From Solidesulfovibrio fructosivorans JJ] (GTDB lineage Bacteria; Desulfobacterota; Desulfovibrionia; Desulfovibrionales; Desulfovibrionaceae), in NCBI RefSeq assembly GCF_000179555.1, contig NZ_AECZ01000028.1, positions 1 to 53,235 on the forward strand: a DNA stretch of 53,235 bases, given 5' to 3'. Of this stretch, positions 8,292 to 17,511 are shown in pieces; the stretch's first letter is position 1; each line of letters opens with the position of its first letter. The notes beneath the pieces were generated by a model. It was not told the DNA's origin, made no database searches, and saw only the letters and a list, made by a program, of their open reading frames with translations. The position numbers were made by a program, and so were the translations under genes.

Positions 8292-11200
8292 CCCTTCCCG
8301 AGCTGTGCATCCGCCGCCCCGTCGGCACCACGCTTCTTACCATGGCCCTGATCCTGGCCGGGGCCATCGCGTTTCGGCTCCTGCCTGCGGCGGCTTTGCC
8401 CCAGGTGGATTTCCCCGCCATCTCGGTTTCGGCCCAACTGCCCGGGGCCGAGCCCCAGACCATGGCCACCTCGGTCGCCGCGCCGCTGGAACGCCAGTTC
8501 GCCCGTATCGCCGGCCTCAGCGAAATGACCTCCCAAAGCAGCCGGGGATCGACGCGCATCAACCTGATTTTCGACCTCGACCGCGACATCAACGGCGCGG
8601 CCCGCGATGTCCAGTCGGCGATAAACGCCGCCATGGGCTATCTTCCCTCCACGCTGCGCCAGAACCCCACCTACCGGAAGATGAACCCCGCCGACGCGCC
8701 GGTCATGGTCCTGGCGCTCACTTCGGACACGGTGTCGCGGACCAAGATGTACGACGTGGCCTCCACCGTGCTGCAGCAAAAGCTCTCCCAGGTCGACGGC
8801 GTGGGGCAGGTGTTCGTGGGCGGCGGCGCGCTGCCGGCGGTGCGGGTCAACGTCGATCCCGCCGCCCTGGCCGCCAAGGGGCTGAGCCTCGCCGACGTCA
8901 AAAGCATGCTGACCAAGACCACGGTCAACAAGCCCAAGGGCGGCATCGAGGCGGGGGATCGCTCCTACGAGGTGGAGACCAACGACCAACTCCACGAGGC
9001 CTGGCAGTACCAGCCGCTGATCCTGTCCTATAAAAACGGCGCGGCCGTGCGCCTGACCGACGTGGCCACCATCACGCCCTCGGTGGAGGACGTGCGCACG
9101 GCCGGCTTCGTCAATGGCAAGCCGTCGGTCATGGTCATCGTTTTTCGCCAGCCCGGGGCCAACATCATCGAGACGGTGGACAACGTCAAAGCGCTGATCC
9201 CCCAGCTGCGGGCCTCCCTGCCCGGCGATGTGGACATTTCGGTGGAGATGGACCGCAGCCCGCCGATCCGGGCCTCCCTGGCCGAGGTGGAGCGCACCCT
9301 GATCATCTCCTGCCTGCTGGTCATCCTGGTGGTGTTCGTGTTTCTCGGCAGCGCCCGGGCCACGCTGATCCCGGCCGTGGCCACGGTGGCCTCCCTCGTC
9401 GGCACCTTCGCGGTCATGTACCTGCTGGGCTACTCCCTGGACAACCTGTCGCTGATGGCCCTGACCATCGCCACCGGCTTCGTGGTCGACGACGCCATCG
9501 TGGTGGTGGAAAACGTGGCCCGGCACATGGAGCAGGGCATGGCCCCGCGCGCGGCCTCGCTTCTGGGCTCCAAGGAAGTGGCCTTCACCGTGGTCTCCAT
9601 GAGCGTGTCCCTGGTGGCGGTTTTTATCCCGATTCTGCTCATGGGCGGCATGGTGGGCCGGCTTTTCCGCGAATTCGCCATGGTGCTTTCCATCGCCATT
9701 CTCATCTCGCTTTTGCTCTCGCTCACCTCCACCCCGACCCTGTGCGCCGTGCTGCTGCGCCCGGTCGCCAAAAAGGCTTCCGGCCGGCCGTGGCTTACGG
9801 CCCGGGCCTTTGCCTGGCTCCACCGCGGCTACGAGCGCAGCCTCGCTTTCGCCCTGTCCCACCCGAGGCTCATGCTCACGGCCACGGTGGGGGCGCTGGC
9901 CGGCGCGATCTGGCTCTACGTGGCCATCCCCAAGGGCTTTTTCCCGGAACAGGACACCGGCCGGGTCATGGGCTTCATCCAGGCCGCGCCGGACACCTCG
10001 TTCCAGGCCATGGAGAAAAAGCTGCGGACCGTGATCAAGGTCATCGGGGCCAACCCGGACGTTGCCTCGGTGACGGGCTTTACCGGGGGCGGCGGGGGAC
10101 CCGGCGGCGGCGGCACCAACTCGGCCCAGATGTTCATTACGCTTCGCCCCAAAAACAAGCGTCCGCCCCTGGCCGTGACCATGGGGCGGCTGCGCAAGGC
10201 CTTGGCCGCCGTTCCCGGCACGCCGGCCTTTCTCATGCCGGCCCAGGAGCTGCGCATGGGCGGCCGGCCAGGCAAGGCGCTCTACCAGTACACGCTGCTC
10301 TCGGACAGTTATCCCGATCTGGTGGCGGCTTCGCCCAAGGTCGAGGCGGCCATGAAGAAGCTGCCCGGCCTCACCGACGTCAGCGCCGACCAGCAGGACA
10401 ACGGGCTGATGACCTTTGTCGACGTCGACCGGGATACGGCCTCGCGCCTGGGCGTGACGAGCGCGGCCGTGGACGCGGCGCTCTACAGCGCCTTCGGCCA
10501 GAGCCTGGTCGGCGTGTCCTACACCGACCAGAACCAGTACCATGTGGTGCTCGAGGTCTCGCCGCGCATCTGGCAAAGCCCGGAGGGGCTGCGCAAGATC
10601 TACGTGGCCGGTACGGACGGCAAGCAGATTCCCCTGGCGTCGGTGGCCAGGTTCCGCCAGAGCGAGGCGGCGCTTTCGGTCAACCACCAGGGGCAGTTCC
10701 CGGCCGCCACCATCTCCTTCAACCTGGCCCCGGGCGTGGCCCTGTCCCAGGCGGCCCAGGCCATCGAAGCGGCGACCCGGGCGCTGCATCTGCCGTCGTC
10801 GGTGCGCGGCAGCTTCGCCGGCACGGCCGAGGCGTTCAAAAGTTCGCTGTCGACCCAGCCGCTGCTTCTGCTCGCCGCGCTCATCGCGGTCTACATCGTG
10901 CTCGGCATCCTTTACGAAAGCACCATCCACCCCCTGACCATCCTCTCGACCCTGCCCTCGGCCGGACTCGGGGCCGTGGCGGCGCTCATGGCCTTTCGCA
11001 TGGACCTGACCATCATTGCCGTCATCGGCATCATCCTGCTGATCGGCATCGTGAAGAAAAACGGCATCATGCTGGTGGATTTCGCCCTTTCCGCCGAGCG
11101 CGAGCGCGACCTTTCCCCGCGCGACGCCATCTACGAAGCCTGCCTCAAGCGTTTCAGGCCCATCATGATGACCACCATGGCCGCCTTTCTGGGCGCGCTG

Positions 11201-11413
11201 CCCCTGGCGCTTGGCACGGGATCGGGAGCGGAACTGCGCCGGCCGCTCGGCATCGCCATCGCCGGCGGACTGCTCGTCAGCCAGGCCATGACCCTCTATA
11301 CGACGCCTGTGATCTATTTGTACTTGGATAGGTTGCGCTGCTGGGGGAGGGGACCCCTTTTTGCAAAAAGGGGTCCCCTCCCCCAGACCCCCTCCCTCCC
11401 CAAAAACTCTTGA
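8288..11413 (+). CDS. mdtC: RND efflux pump, second inner-membrane subunit (MdtC-type)
   Basis: A 1041-aa RND transporter whose ATG at 8288 overlaps the previous stop (ATGA). It begins [21 protein letters not shown]401/D402 in [14 protein letters not shown] and the lysine in [15 protein letters not shown] are intact, so it should translocate protons. A Gly-rich insertion ([10 protein letters not shown], residues about 600-610) lies in the second-half periplasmic loop. The last 20-odd residues are unusual: after the final helix ([12 protein letters not shown]) the frame reads right through the long hairpin at 11341-11386, giving a tail such as [13 protein letters not shown]. The family normally ends in a short basic tail, so this end is probably repeat-derived. 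Confidence 0.92.
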   Translation: MTLPELCIRRPVGTTLLTMALILAGAIAFRLLPAAALPQVDFPAISVSAQLPGAEPQTMATSVAAPLERQFARIAGLSEMTSQSSRGSTRINLIFDLDRDINGAARDVQSAINAAMGYLPSTLRQNPTYRKMNPADAPVMVLALTSDTVSRTKMYDVASTVLQQKLSQVDGVGQVFVGGGALPAVRVNVDPAALAAKGLSLADVKSMLTKTTVNKPKGGIEAGDRSYEVETNDQLHEAWQYQPLILSYKNGAAVRLTDVATITPSVEDVRTAGFVNGKPSVMVIVFRQPGANIIETVDNVKALIPQLRASLPGDVDISVEMDRSPPIRASLAEVERTLIISCLLVILVVFVFLGSARATLIPAVATVASLVGTFAVMYLLGYSLDNLSLMALTIATGFVVDDAIVVVENVARHMEQGMAPRAASLLGSKEVAFTVVSMSVSLVAVFIPILLMGGMVGRLFREFAMVLSIAILISLLLSLTSTPTLCAVLLRPVAKKASGRPWLTARAFAWLHRGYERSLAFALSHPRLMLTATVGALAGAIWLYVAIPKGFFPEQDTGRVMGFIQAAPDTSFQAMEKKLRTVIKVIGANPDVASVTGFTGGGGGPGGGGTNSAQMFITLRPKNKRPPLAVTMGRLRKALAAVPGTPAFLMPAQELRMGGRPGKALYQYTLLSDSYPDLVAASPKVEAAMKKLPGLTDVSADQQDNGLMTFVDVDRDTASRLGVTSAAVDAALYSAFGQSLVGVSYTDQNQYHVVLEVSPRIWQSPEGLRKIYVAGTDGKQIPLASVARFRQSEAALSVNHQGQFPAATISFNLAPGVALSQAAQAIEAATRALHLPSSVRGSFAGTAEAFKSSLSTQPLLLLAALIAVYIVLGILYESTIHPLTILSTLPSAGLGAVAALMAFRMDLTIIAVIGIILLIGIVKKNGIMLVDFALSAERERDLSPRDAIYEACLKRFRPIMMTTMAAFLGALPLALGTGSGAELRRPLGIAIAGGLLVSQAMTLYTTPVIYLYLDRLRCWGRGPLFAKRGPLPQTPSLPKNS
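11341..11386 (+). terminator. Long hairpin inside the mdtC 3' end
   Basis: CTGGGGGAGGGGACCCC...TTTTT and its perfect complement form a 22-bp stem with a 2-nt gap. The following tail (ACCCCCTCCC...AAAAACTCTTG) matches the other members of this hairpin family. It lies wholly within the coding frame, ending 27 nt before the stop codon. Confidence 0.7.
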
Positions 11414-11479
11414 TGGGGGCGTAAGGGGAGAGTCGTTTTTTTTGGGGGGGAGCGGCGTAGGGACGAGAAGCGGCGTCGA

Positions 11480-11509
11480 AAAAGGGGGCCGGCGGTGCGG
11501 CCCCCTTTT
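11480..11509. terminator. Bidirectional terminator between convergent genes
   Basis: AAAAGGGGGCCG pairs with CGGCCCCCTTTT around the loop GCGGTG. It serves the plus-strand efflux operon and the minus-strand gene that ends at 11528. Confidence 0.8.
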
Positions 11510-11527
11510 CGCTGTGCGGGGTGATCG

Positions 11528-12277
11528 TCAGACGGTAAGCGAGATGGACGGCTTGTCGCTTGTCGCCGGGGCTTCTCCGCCGGCGACCGCTGCTGCTGCG
11601 GCGGCGAGGGCCGCCGCCGCCTGGGCTTGCGCGTTGGCGGCGGCGCTTGCATCGGACGCTTGCCCCGTGTCGGCGGAAGCGCTTTCCGTGGACGTAGGCG
11701 TGGACGTGGGCGTCGCGCTTTGCGCGTCGGCGGCCTGCGTCTGGGCGGTATCGGTCGAGGCGTCCGTTGCGCCTTCTTCGCCGGCGGCGGGTTGCGTCTT
11801 GGCTTCCTGGGCCTTGGCGATCCCCTCCTCGACCATTTCCTGGAGATCGTCGAAGACTTCCTTGAAGGAAGTGCCCAGGCTTTGCAGCATCGAGGCGGTG
11901 CGCAGGCCGGGTTTGTTCCAGAAGGCCGCCTTGTTCACTTTATCCATCGTCGATTCCATTTCCGACTCCAGGGAGCTGTTCATGGAATTCTGGAGGGACA
12001 GCCGGGAGGACGTGCCGGCCATGTAGGCATCGAGGTAGGACGCGTCCGCGGCGGTGCTTTTCCCGACATCGTTTAGCGACAGGATATCCTGGCTTTTGGT
12101 ATAGCCCGCGCTGGAGATCGCCACGGAATCGTTTTGCAGCGTGGAGAGCAGGCTCGATGTCGCGCCGGACGGCGACGTCGCGTCGCCGGCGGTGAGCGAC
12201 CCTTGCTGTTTTTCCTGAAATTGCGAGAGATAATCAGCCAATTTGCTGCCCATCCCGGAAATTCCAGTCGTACCCAT
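11528..12277 (-). CDS. Hypothetical protein with Ala/Gln/Ser/Thr-rich C-terminus
   Basis: A 249-aa protein starting MGTTGISGMGSKLADYLSQF; GGAGG lies 8 nt upstream. The first 165 residues look helical and soluble, with SAGYTKSQDILSLNDVG and SFKEVFDDLQEMVEEGIAKAQ. From about 165 the chain becomes low-complexity, rich in Ala, Thr, Ser and Gln with an AAALAAAAAAVAGG run, and ends PSISLTV. There is no classical signal peptide. I do not recognise the family. A glycine/serine-rich start plus a disordered tail can occur in flagellar or type I/III secreted proteins, but no export apparatus lies nearby and this is only a possibility. It is monocistronic, with an AT-rich upstream region. Confidence 0.75.
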   Translation of the reverse strand: MGTTGISGMGSKLADYLSQFQEKQQGSLTAGDATSPSGATSSLLSTLQNDSVAISSAGYTKSQDILSLNDVGKSTAADASYLDAYMAGTSSRLSLQNSMNSSLESEMESTMDKVNKAAFWNKPGLRTASMLQSLGTSFKEVFDDLQEMVEEGIAKAQEAKTQPAAGEEGATDASTDTAQTQAADAQSATPTSTPTSTESASADTGQASDASAAANAQAQAAAALAAAAAAVAGGEAPATSDKPSISLTV

Positions 12278-12513
12278 TTGGTTCCCTCCTGCCGTTACTC
12301 TCCTATCGTCTTTTATGTGGGAAACTTTACGTTATATTTGGAATCATCGTCTCGTTGCCTCGCATCCCCTTATTTTAATGGCGATAGTTTTCGAAAAAAC
12401 AGCCCGCTTTTTCGGGTCCACGCATGCGCGCATAGCGTGAGGGCATATCGCAGAGGCGCTGCCCGCAACACCTGCTCCCCCCGCCGATCCCGTCAACAGT
12501 TTTTGAAGGGGGT

Positions 12514-12549
12514 CCAGGGGGAAACTTTTTTCAAAAAGTTTCCCCCTGG
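12514..12549 (-). terminator. Hairpin overlapping the methyltransferase stop codon
   Basis: CCAGGGGGAAACTTTT and AAAAGTTTCCCCCTGG around TTCA, the same as 956-991 including flanks. The stop codon TGA of the minus-strand gene is read from the TTCA loop (12531-12533). Confidence 0.75.
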
Positions 12550-13469
12550 CCGCCGGAGGGCTCCTTCTCCTCCCCCAACAGCGCGAACGTCAGTTCGTGC
12601 TTGTTGTGGGAAAGGTGGAGCAGGCGGGAGCCGGGGATGGCGCGGAATTTGTCCAGCAGGGCGGAATCGGTTTCGCCTTGCAGTTTGACCGTCAGCACGA
12701 AGCGGCGGCATTCGCCCAGTTCCAGCCAGCGCGAGAGCCATTCGTAGAGTCGGTCGGGGTAGCAGATCACGTCGGAAAAGAGCCAGTCCACGGCCCCGGC
12801 GTGGCGCGGATCGAGGCCGAAGGCGCTGCCCTGGCACCAGGAGACCAGCGGGTGATGGGCCACGTGCGGCGCGAGCGGCGCTTTGTCGATGCAGAAAACC
12901 CGCGCCCCGAGGTCCGCCAGGACGTAATCCCAGCCGCCGGGGCTGCCGCCCATGTCCAGGCACAGTTCCCCCGGCGCGGGGCGCACGCCCGTTCGCGTGA
13001 AAAATTCCCACAGCTTGAGATAGGCCCGGCTCGGCGGCCCTTCCTTGTCCTCGACGAAGCGGTATTCCCCGGCCGGCACGGGTTCGCTGGTCGCGGGCGA
13101 GGCCAGAAGCAGGTTTTCCTCCCAGAGGGTGAACGCGCCAAGGGGCGCGGTGGGAAGCGGCGCGCCGAAAACGAGGGGCTTTGCCGCCACCTTGGGCAGC
13201 TTCTCGGCGACAAGCGCCGCCCGGCGGAAATGGCCCGAGGGGACCAGCGCCCAGTTGCGCTGGATGGCTTTGAGCTTTTTGGCCGCGTCGCCGATGGACT
13301 CCACGGGGATAAAGACCGGCTCGGTCCAGACGTTGGCGGCGAAGGCGGCCTGCCTGGCCGGGCCGTCGGCTGTGACCAGCGGATCGCGCACGGCGGTGAC
13401 GGCGTCGCCGAGTTCGGCGACAAGCTCGGGCAGAAGGCCCGGGGCGGCATGGTAGACGGCAAAGGACAT
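12531..13469 (-). CDS. FtsJ/RlmM-like SAM-dependent RNA methyltransferase
   Basis: A protein of 312 aa if it starts at the ATG at 13469 (MSFAVYHAAPGLLPEL); an in-frame ATG at 13502 would add 11 residues but has no ribosome site. The N-terminal half resembles a THUMP-like or unknown region of RlmM-type enzymes. The C-terminal half is a Rossmann 2'-O-methyltransferase: LDMGGSPGGWDYVLADLGA binds SAM, LFSDVICYPDRL gives the catalytic Asp and FVLTVKLQGE the catalytic Lys. RlmM methylates C2498 of 23S rRNA in E. coli; the target here is not established. The last eight residues (SGGQGETF) come from the repeated hairpin module, and the stop lies in its loop. Confidence 0.82.
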   Translation of the reverse strand: MSFAVYHAAPGLLPELVAELGDAVTAVRDPLVTADGPARQAAFAANVWTEPVFIPVESIGDAAKKLKAIQRNWALVPSGHFRRAALVAEKLPKVAAKPLVFGAPLPTAPLGAFTLWEENLLLASPATSEPVPAGEYRFVEDKEGPPSRAYLKLWEFFTRTGVRPAPGELCLDMGGSPGGWDYVLADLGARVFCIDKAPLAPHVAHHPLVSWCQGSAFGLDPRHAGAVDWLFSDVICYPDRLYEWLSRWLELGECRRFVLTVKLQGETDSALLDKFRAIPGSRLLHLSHNKHELTFALLGEEKEPSGGQGETF

Positions 13470-13633
13470 GGGGTGGCACCGGATAAGGGATTTGAAGGCC
13501 AAATATCATAGGCCGCCGGCCGGCGCGAGGCAAGCCGGGGAAAGACGTCGGATTTTGGGGCGGACGCATTCCGGGCCGCGCGGGCTCACGTCCTCGCGCG
13601 GACGATGGCGAGGCGCATGGCGGCCGCGCGGGG

Positions 13634-13957
13634 TCAGGAGGCGTCGGCCGGAGCGATGGCGAAAAATTCCGTCAGGCGCAGCACGGAAATAAGCTTGCGG
13701 ATGGCCGGGCTGGGGTCGGCCACGCTGAAGGCCTTGCCCTTGTCCTGGCACAGGCGGCGAATGCCGATGAGAAGGCCCACGCCGGAGCTGTCCATGAAGT
13801 CCACCCGGCGCATGTTGCACACGACCTCGGGCTTTTGCGTGGCGTCGATAAGGAGCGTCAGCTCGGCTTTGAGGTTGGCGGCCAGGTCCATGACGATTTC
13901 GCCGGAAAGGCGGATGACCAACGCCTGATCGGTTTCCGTATAAAGGGGCTTTTCCAT
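13634..13957 (-). CDS. STAS-domain anti-sigma factor antagonist
   Basis: A 107-aa single STAS domain (SpoIIAA/RsbV type) starting MEKPLYTETDQALVIRLSGE; GGGAGA lies about 6 nt upstream. The phosphorylatable serine motif is FMDSSGVGLLIG, with Ser57 the first serine of DSSG. Such proteins bind a serine kinase/anti-sigma protein in a partner-switching cycle. No RsbW-like kinase or PP2C phosphatase gene is found in the window, so its partner is elsewhere. The nearby ECF sigma gene (18464) is not the usual client type. Confidence 0.88.
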   Translation of the reverse strand: MEKPLYTETDQALVIRLSGEIVMDLAANLKAELTLLIDATQKPEVVCNMRRVDFMDSSGVGLLIGIRRLCQDKGKAFSVADPSPAIRKLISVLRLTEFFAIAPADAS

Positions 13958-14075
13958 GGGGAATCTCCCTGGGATGCGGCCGCGACGCGCGTTCCCCTTT
14001 GGCGGCGTCTGCCGCGCGCCGCGAAAATCCATGTGGCGCACGGCGTTGGGGACGCGGATGGTGTTCGGATGACGC

Positions 14076-15563
14076 TTACGGGTTGTGCTTAGGGCAATCA
14101 TCATCCTTAGGCAAGCCCGCTCCTTCCGCCTGGGCCGCGGCCAGACGCCCCAGGGTGGTCAGCGCCTCGTCCACGACCGGCGTCCAGACATTGCCGTAGC
14201 TTAGGCGCAAGAAACGGCTGAACTGGTCGCAGCTGGAAAAGATGTTGCCCGGGGCCACGCCGATGCCTTTGGCCTTGGCCTCGTAGAAGAGGGCGATGGA
14301 GTCCACGGCCTCGGGGAGCTGGACCCACAACACCGTGCCGCCGCCGGGATGGGTGACCCGCGTTCCCGGCGGGAAGCTGCGCAGGATACGTTCCTCCATG
14401 ATGCGGGCCTGCCGTTCGAGCACGGCCCGGATCTTGCGCAGGTGGCGCTCGAAGCCGCCCTGGGAAAGGTATTCGGCCACGGCGATCTGGGTGGGCGTGG
14501 CGCAGCAGACGTTGGTGGTGGCCTTTATCTCGAAGGCCTTGGCCGCATAGCGCCCGGGGAGCAGGTAGCCGACACGAAAACCCGGGGCCAGGGTCTTGGA
14601 AAACGACGAGCAGTGAAGCACGTAGCCTTCGGTGTCGGAGGAGGCCAGGCAGCGCGGCCGGCCGCCGTCGAAATACAGGTCGCCGTAGACGTCGTCCTCG
14701 ATGACCGGCACCCCCCGGGCGGTGAGCATGGCCGTCATTTCGGCCTTGGCCGGGTCGGGGATGCGCGCGCCGTCGGGATTGTTGAAATTGGGGGTGAGGA
14801 TCACGACCTTGATGTCGAAGCGGTCCAGCGCCGCGGCCAGGTCGGCCGGGCGCACGCCGCCGTCGGGATGGGAGGGCAGCTCCACGGCCCGCAGGCCGAA
14901 ATTCTCCAGCAACTGGAGGAAGCAGTAATAGGAGGGGGCGGCGATGGCCACGTTGTCGCCCGGCCGGGTGACCGAGCGCAGGGCGATGTACAGCGCCTCC
15001 ATGGCCCCGGAGGTGATCATGATGTCCTCGGGCCGCGCCTCGATGCCGGCCTCGACCAGACGCCAGGCGATCTGGCGGCGAAGTCCCAGATTCCCGAACA
15101 CGCCCTCGTAGCCCACCACCGACTCGCCGCCGGCCGTCGCCACCTTGGCCAGAAGCCGGGACAGCTGGCGCGTGGGCAAAAGCGATTCGTCGGTCTGGGC
15201 CACATTGAGGGGCACCATGTCGCGCCGGCCCATGCCGCCGAGCACCTCCCGGATGAGCGCTCCCCGGTTGATGGCCGTGGGCGGCTTGGCCGGCAGGCGC
15301 GACGGCCGGGGAGCGGGCGGGCGGTCCGGCCGGGAGCGCACGAAGAATCCCGATTTGGGCCGTGCCTCCACCACGCCGCGTCGTTCGAGGGCCATGTAGG
15401 CCTGGTTGACCGTGGACACGCTGACGCCAAGTCGGGTCCCCAGGGCGCGCAGGGACGGAATGCGTTCGCCGGGGAGCAGCTCCCCGGATTCGATGCGCTC
15501 CAGGATATGGCGCTCCACGCTGACGTAGCGGAAGATGCCGTCGTCGGTCTGGGGCAGGGGCAT
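14076..15563 (-). CDS. MocR-family regulator (GntR wHTH fused to aminotransferase fold)
   Basis: A 495-aa protein. Residues 10-78 are a GntR winged helix (IFRYVSVERHILERIESGEL, PSLRALGTRLGVSVSTVNQA). Residues about 115-480 are a class I/II aminotransferase fold, with the substrate-pocket NFNNPDGARIP and PLP lysine K323 in SSFSKTLAPGFRVGY. Known MocR proteins (PdxR, GabR) sense PLP or amino compounds and act mainly as regulators. It is divergent from the DUF2917 gene at 15695, and repeated ATCTGTYATG sites lie between the two starts, so autoregulation and control of the neighbour are likely. Confidence 0.9.
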   Translation of the reverse strand: MPLPQTDDGIFRYVSVERHILERIESGELLPGERIPSLRALGTRLGVSVSTVNQAYMALERRGVVEARPKSGFFVRSRPDRPPAPRPSRLPAKPPTAINRGALIREVLGGMGRRDMVPLNVAQTDESLLPTRQLSRLLAKVATAGGESVVGYEGVFGNLGLRRQIAWRLVEAGIEARPEDIMITSGAMEALYIALRSVTRPGDNVAIAAPSYYCFLQLLENFGLRAVELPSHPDGGVRPADLAAALDRFDIKVVILTPNFNNPDGARIPDPAKAEMTAMLTARGVPVIEDDVYGDLYFDGGRPRCLASSDTEGYVLHCSSFSKTLAPGFRVGYLLPGRYAAKAFEIKATTNVCCATPTQIAVAEYLSQGGFERHLRKIRAVLERQARIMEERILRSFPPGTRVTHPGGGTVLWVQLPEAVDSIALFYEAKAKGIGVAPGNIFSSCDQFSRFLRLSYGNVWTPVVDEALTTLGRLAAAQAEGAGLPKDDDCPKHNP

Positions 15564-15582
15564 GGCGTTTCCTTTTTTTGTG

Positions 15583-15632
15583 ATCTGTTATGCCTATTTT
15601 TTCTTTGAACTGTATCTGTCATGGTAACAGAC
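15583..15632. promoter_or_regulatory. Candidate MocR operator with repeated ATCTGTYATG
   Basis: ATCTGTTATG at 15583-15592 and ATCTGTCATG at 15614-15623 are direct repeats 31 bp apart, three helical turns. An inverted copy, TAACAGA, follows at 15625-15631. MocR regulators such as GabR and PdxR bind direct repeats in divergent promoters. The sites lie between the regulator and the DUF2917 gene. Confidence 0.5.
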
Positions 15633-15694
15633 GTTCTGGTCTAAGGGAAGGGCGCCGGCGGCGGTTCCGCCGGGTCTAACCTGAGGAGGACGCC

Positions 15695-16057
15695 ATGTTC
15701 GCGGATCGCATCAAGGAAGACAGACAGCTTGCGGCGGCCCGACCGGGGCTTTTGGACGCCTGGATTTCCCGCTTTCGGGACAACCGGTTCGTGCGGGTGG
15801 CGGCCGAGGCCGGGGAACGGCTTTTCACGCCGGGGCGGCAGCTCACCGCACGCCTGGGCCAGGGCAAATATCTGAGCCTCTCGGGCACGCGGTTTTGCCG
15901 GGTGGAATGCCGGCGCGGCGCGGTCTGGGTGACGGCGGCGGGCGACGGCCGGGACAGGGTGCTGACCCCAGGGCAGCGGGCGAGCTATTCCCGGGGCGGC
16001 AAGGTGGTGGTTTCCGGGCGGGGCGACGCGTCGGAAGTGCGGGTGTGCTGGGACTGA
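15695..16057 (+). CDS. DUF2917 domain protein
   Basis: A 120-aa protein; GAGGA lies about 8 nt before the ATG (MFADRIKEDRQLAAARPGLL). Residues about 50-115 match the DUF2917 pattern: a beta-rich domain with RRGAVWVTAAGDGRDRVLTPG and ASYSRGGKVVVSG, possibly cupin-like. The first 45 residues are basic and helical. There is no signal peptide. The function of DUF2917 is not known to me. Position opposite the MocR gene suggests it is the regulated target. Confidence 0.8.
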   Translation: MFADRIKEDRQLAAARPGLLDAWISRFRDNRFVRVAAEAGERLFTPGRQLTARLGQGKYLSLSGTRFCRVECRRGAVWVTAAGDGRDRVLTPGQRASYSRGGKVVVSGRGDASEVRVCWD

Positions 16058-16153
16058 CGCCTTTCGTCGGCGAGGCGCAACGCGGTTGCCGCCGGATCGT
16101 GTTGCCGGGCTTGGCGCAACCTGCTATCGCCAGGACAGCAAGGAGCCTGCCGC

Positions 16154-17488
16154 ATGGAAGAAAGCTGTCCGATCGCCCCCATCGACACGTCCATTCCGGT
16201 TCTCGGGCCGGCCAAGATTCCTTCGCCGCTGCCTTATTGCCGCTTCGCCGACGACAGCCGCGCCAGGATGGAGCTCGACGCCAGCGAATTCGGCTCGGGC
16301 TCGGGGCCGTGCTTCGCCGATTTCGAGCTGGCCGGGCCGCGCAGCCGCATTTATTATGATTCGTCCAAGGTCAAGGCGGCCATCGTCACCTGCGGCGGAC
16401 TGTGCCCGGGCTTAAACGACGTCATCCGGGCCATCGTCATGGAGGCCCACCACAACTACCACGTGGCCGGCGTGCTCGGCATCCGTTTCGGCCTGCAAGG
16501 CTTCATCGAATCCTACGGCCACGAGCCCGTGGAACTGACTTCGGCCAACGTGGCCGACATCCACCAGTTCGGCGGCACCACCCTGGGCTCGAGCCGAGGC
16601 CCCCAGCGTCCCGAGGATATCGCCGACGCCCTGGAGCGCCTCAACATCGCCATGCTTTTCGTCATCGGCGGCGACGGGTCCATGAAGGCGGCCCGGCGCA
16701 TCCAGGAGGAAATCAGCCGGCGCGGTTCGAAAATCAGCATCATCGGCGTGCCCAAGACCATCGACAACGACATCAACCTCGTCACCCAGTCCTTCGGCTT
16801 CGACACGGCCGTGGAGAAGGCCGCCAAGGCCATCCGTTGCGCCCATACCGAGGCCATCGGAGCCCTAAACGGCGTGGGCCTGGTCAAGCTCATGGGCCGG
16901 GAATCCGGGTTTATCGCCGCCCAGGCGACGCTCGCGCTCAAGGAAGTCAACTACGTGCTGGTGCCGGAATACCCCTTTGCCCTGGAGGGGGAGCATGGGC
17001 TCTTGCCGTCCCTGGAGAGTCGTCTGGCCCGGCGCGGTCACGCCGTGATCGTCGTGGCCGAGGGCGCCGGGCAGGACCTGCTCCCGGACACGGGGCTGCG
17101 TGACGCCTCGGGCAACCCGGTGCTCGGCGACATCGCCGAATTCCTTTCCGGCAGGATCGAGTCGTATTTCCGCGACCGCGACATCCCCATGACGCTCAAA
17201 TTCATCGACCCGAGCTATATCGTCCGGTCGGTCCCGGCCAATGCCAACGACCGGGTCTACTGCGGCTTTCTGGGGCAAAACGCGGTGCACGCGGCCATGG
17301 CCGGCAAGACGGGGATGGTGGTGTCCAAGCTCTACGGCCGCTACGTCCACCTGCCCCTCGACCTCGTGACGCTGCGGCGCAAGAAGCTCAACATCGCCTC
17401 GGACTACTGGCGCTCGGTGATCGAATCCACAGGCCAGTACACGGTGACGCCCTTCATCGACGACCCCGCCATTTTCTGCGCCAGGTAA
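16154..17488 (+). CDS. pfkA: ATP-dependent 6-phosphofructokinase
   Basis: A 444-aa PFK that phosphorylates fructose 6-phosphate in glycolysis; AAGGAG lies 8 nt before the ATG. It is longer than E. coli PfkA (320 aa) because of an N-terminal extension of about 75 residues, as in plant/trypanosome/spirochaete-type ATP-PFKs. The donor-site motif is GGDGS with G175 (ATP type), while the next signature is PKTIDND with K201 (the residue seen in pyrophosphate enzymes). This pairing occurs in the group of ATP-PFKs that evolved from the PPi lineage, so ATP is the likely donor. FGFDTAVEKA and MGRESGFIA bind the sugar phosphate. It is separated by 96 nt from the DUF2917 gene. Confidence 0.9.
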   Translation: MEESCPIAPIDTSIPVLGPAKIPSPLPYCRFADDSRARMELDASEFGSGSGPCFADFELAGPRSRIYYDSSKVKAAIVTCGGLCPGLNDVIRAIVMEAHHNYHVAGVLGIRFGLQGFIESYGHEPVELTSANVADIHQFGGTTLGSSRGPQRPEDIADALERLNIAMLFVIGGDGSMKAARRIQEEISRRGSKISIIGVPKTIDNDINLVTQSFGFDTAVEKAAKAIRCAHTEAIGALNGVGLVKLMGRESGFIAAQATLALKEVNYVLVPEYPFALEGEHGLLPSLESRLARRGHAVIVVAEGAGQDLLPDTGLRDASGNPVLGDIAEFLSGRIESYFRDRDIPMTLKFIDPSYIVRSVPANANDRVYCGFLGQNAVHAAMAGKTGMVVSKLYGRYVHLPLDLVTLRRKKLNIASDYWRSVIESTGQYTVTPFIDDPAIFCAR

Positions 17489-17511
17489 TTGGGGGGAAGA
17501 GAGAAGAGTGT

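Noticed and set aside
8216-10930. 904-codon minus-strand frame over mdtC
   Set aside because: Gly/His/Arg-rich antisense reading of an obvious RND pump.
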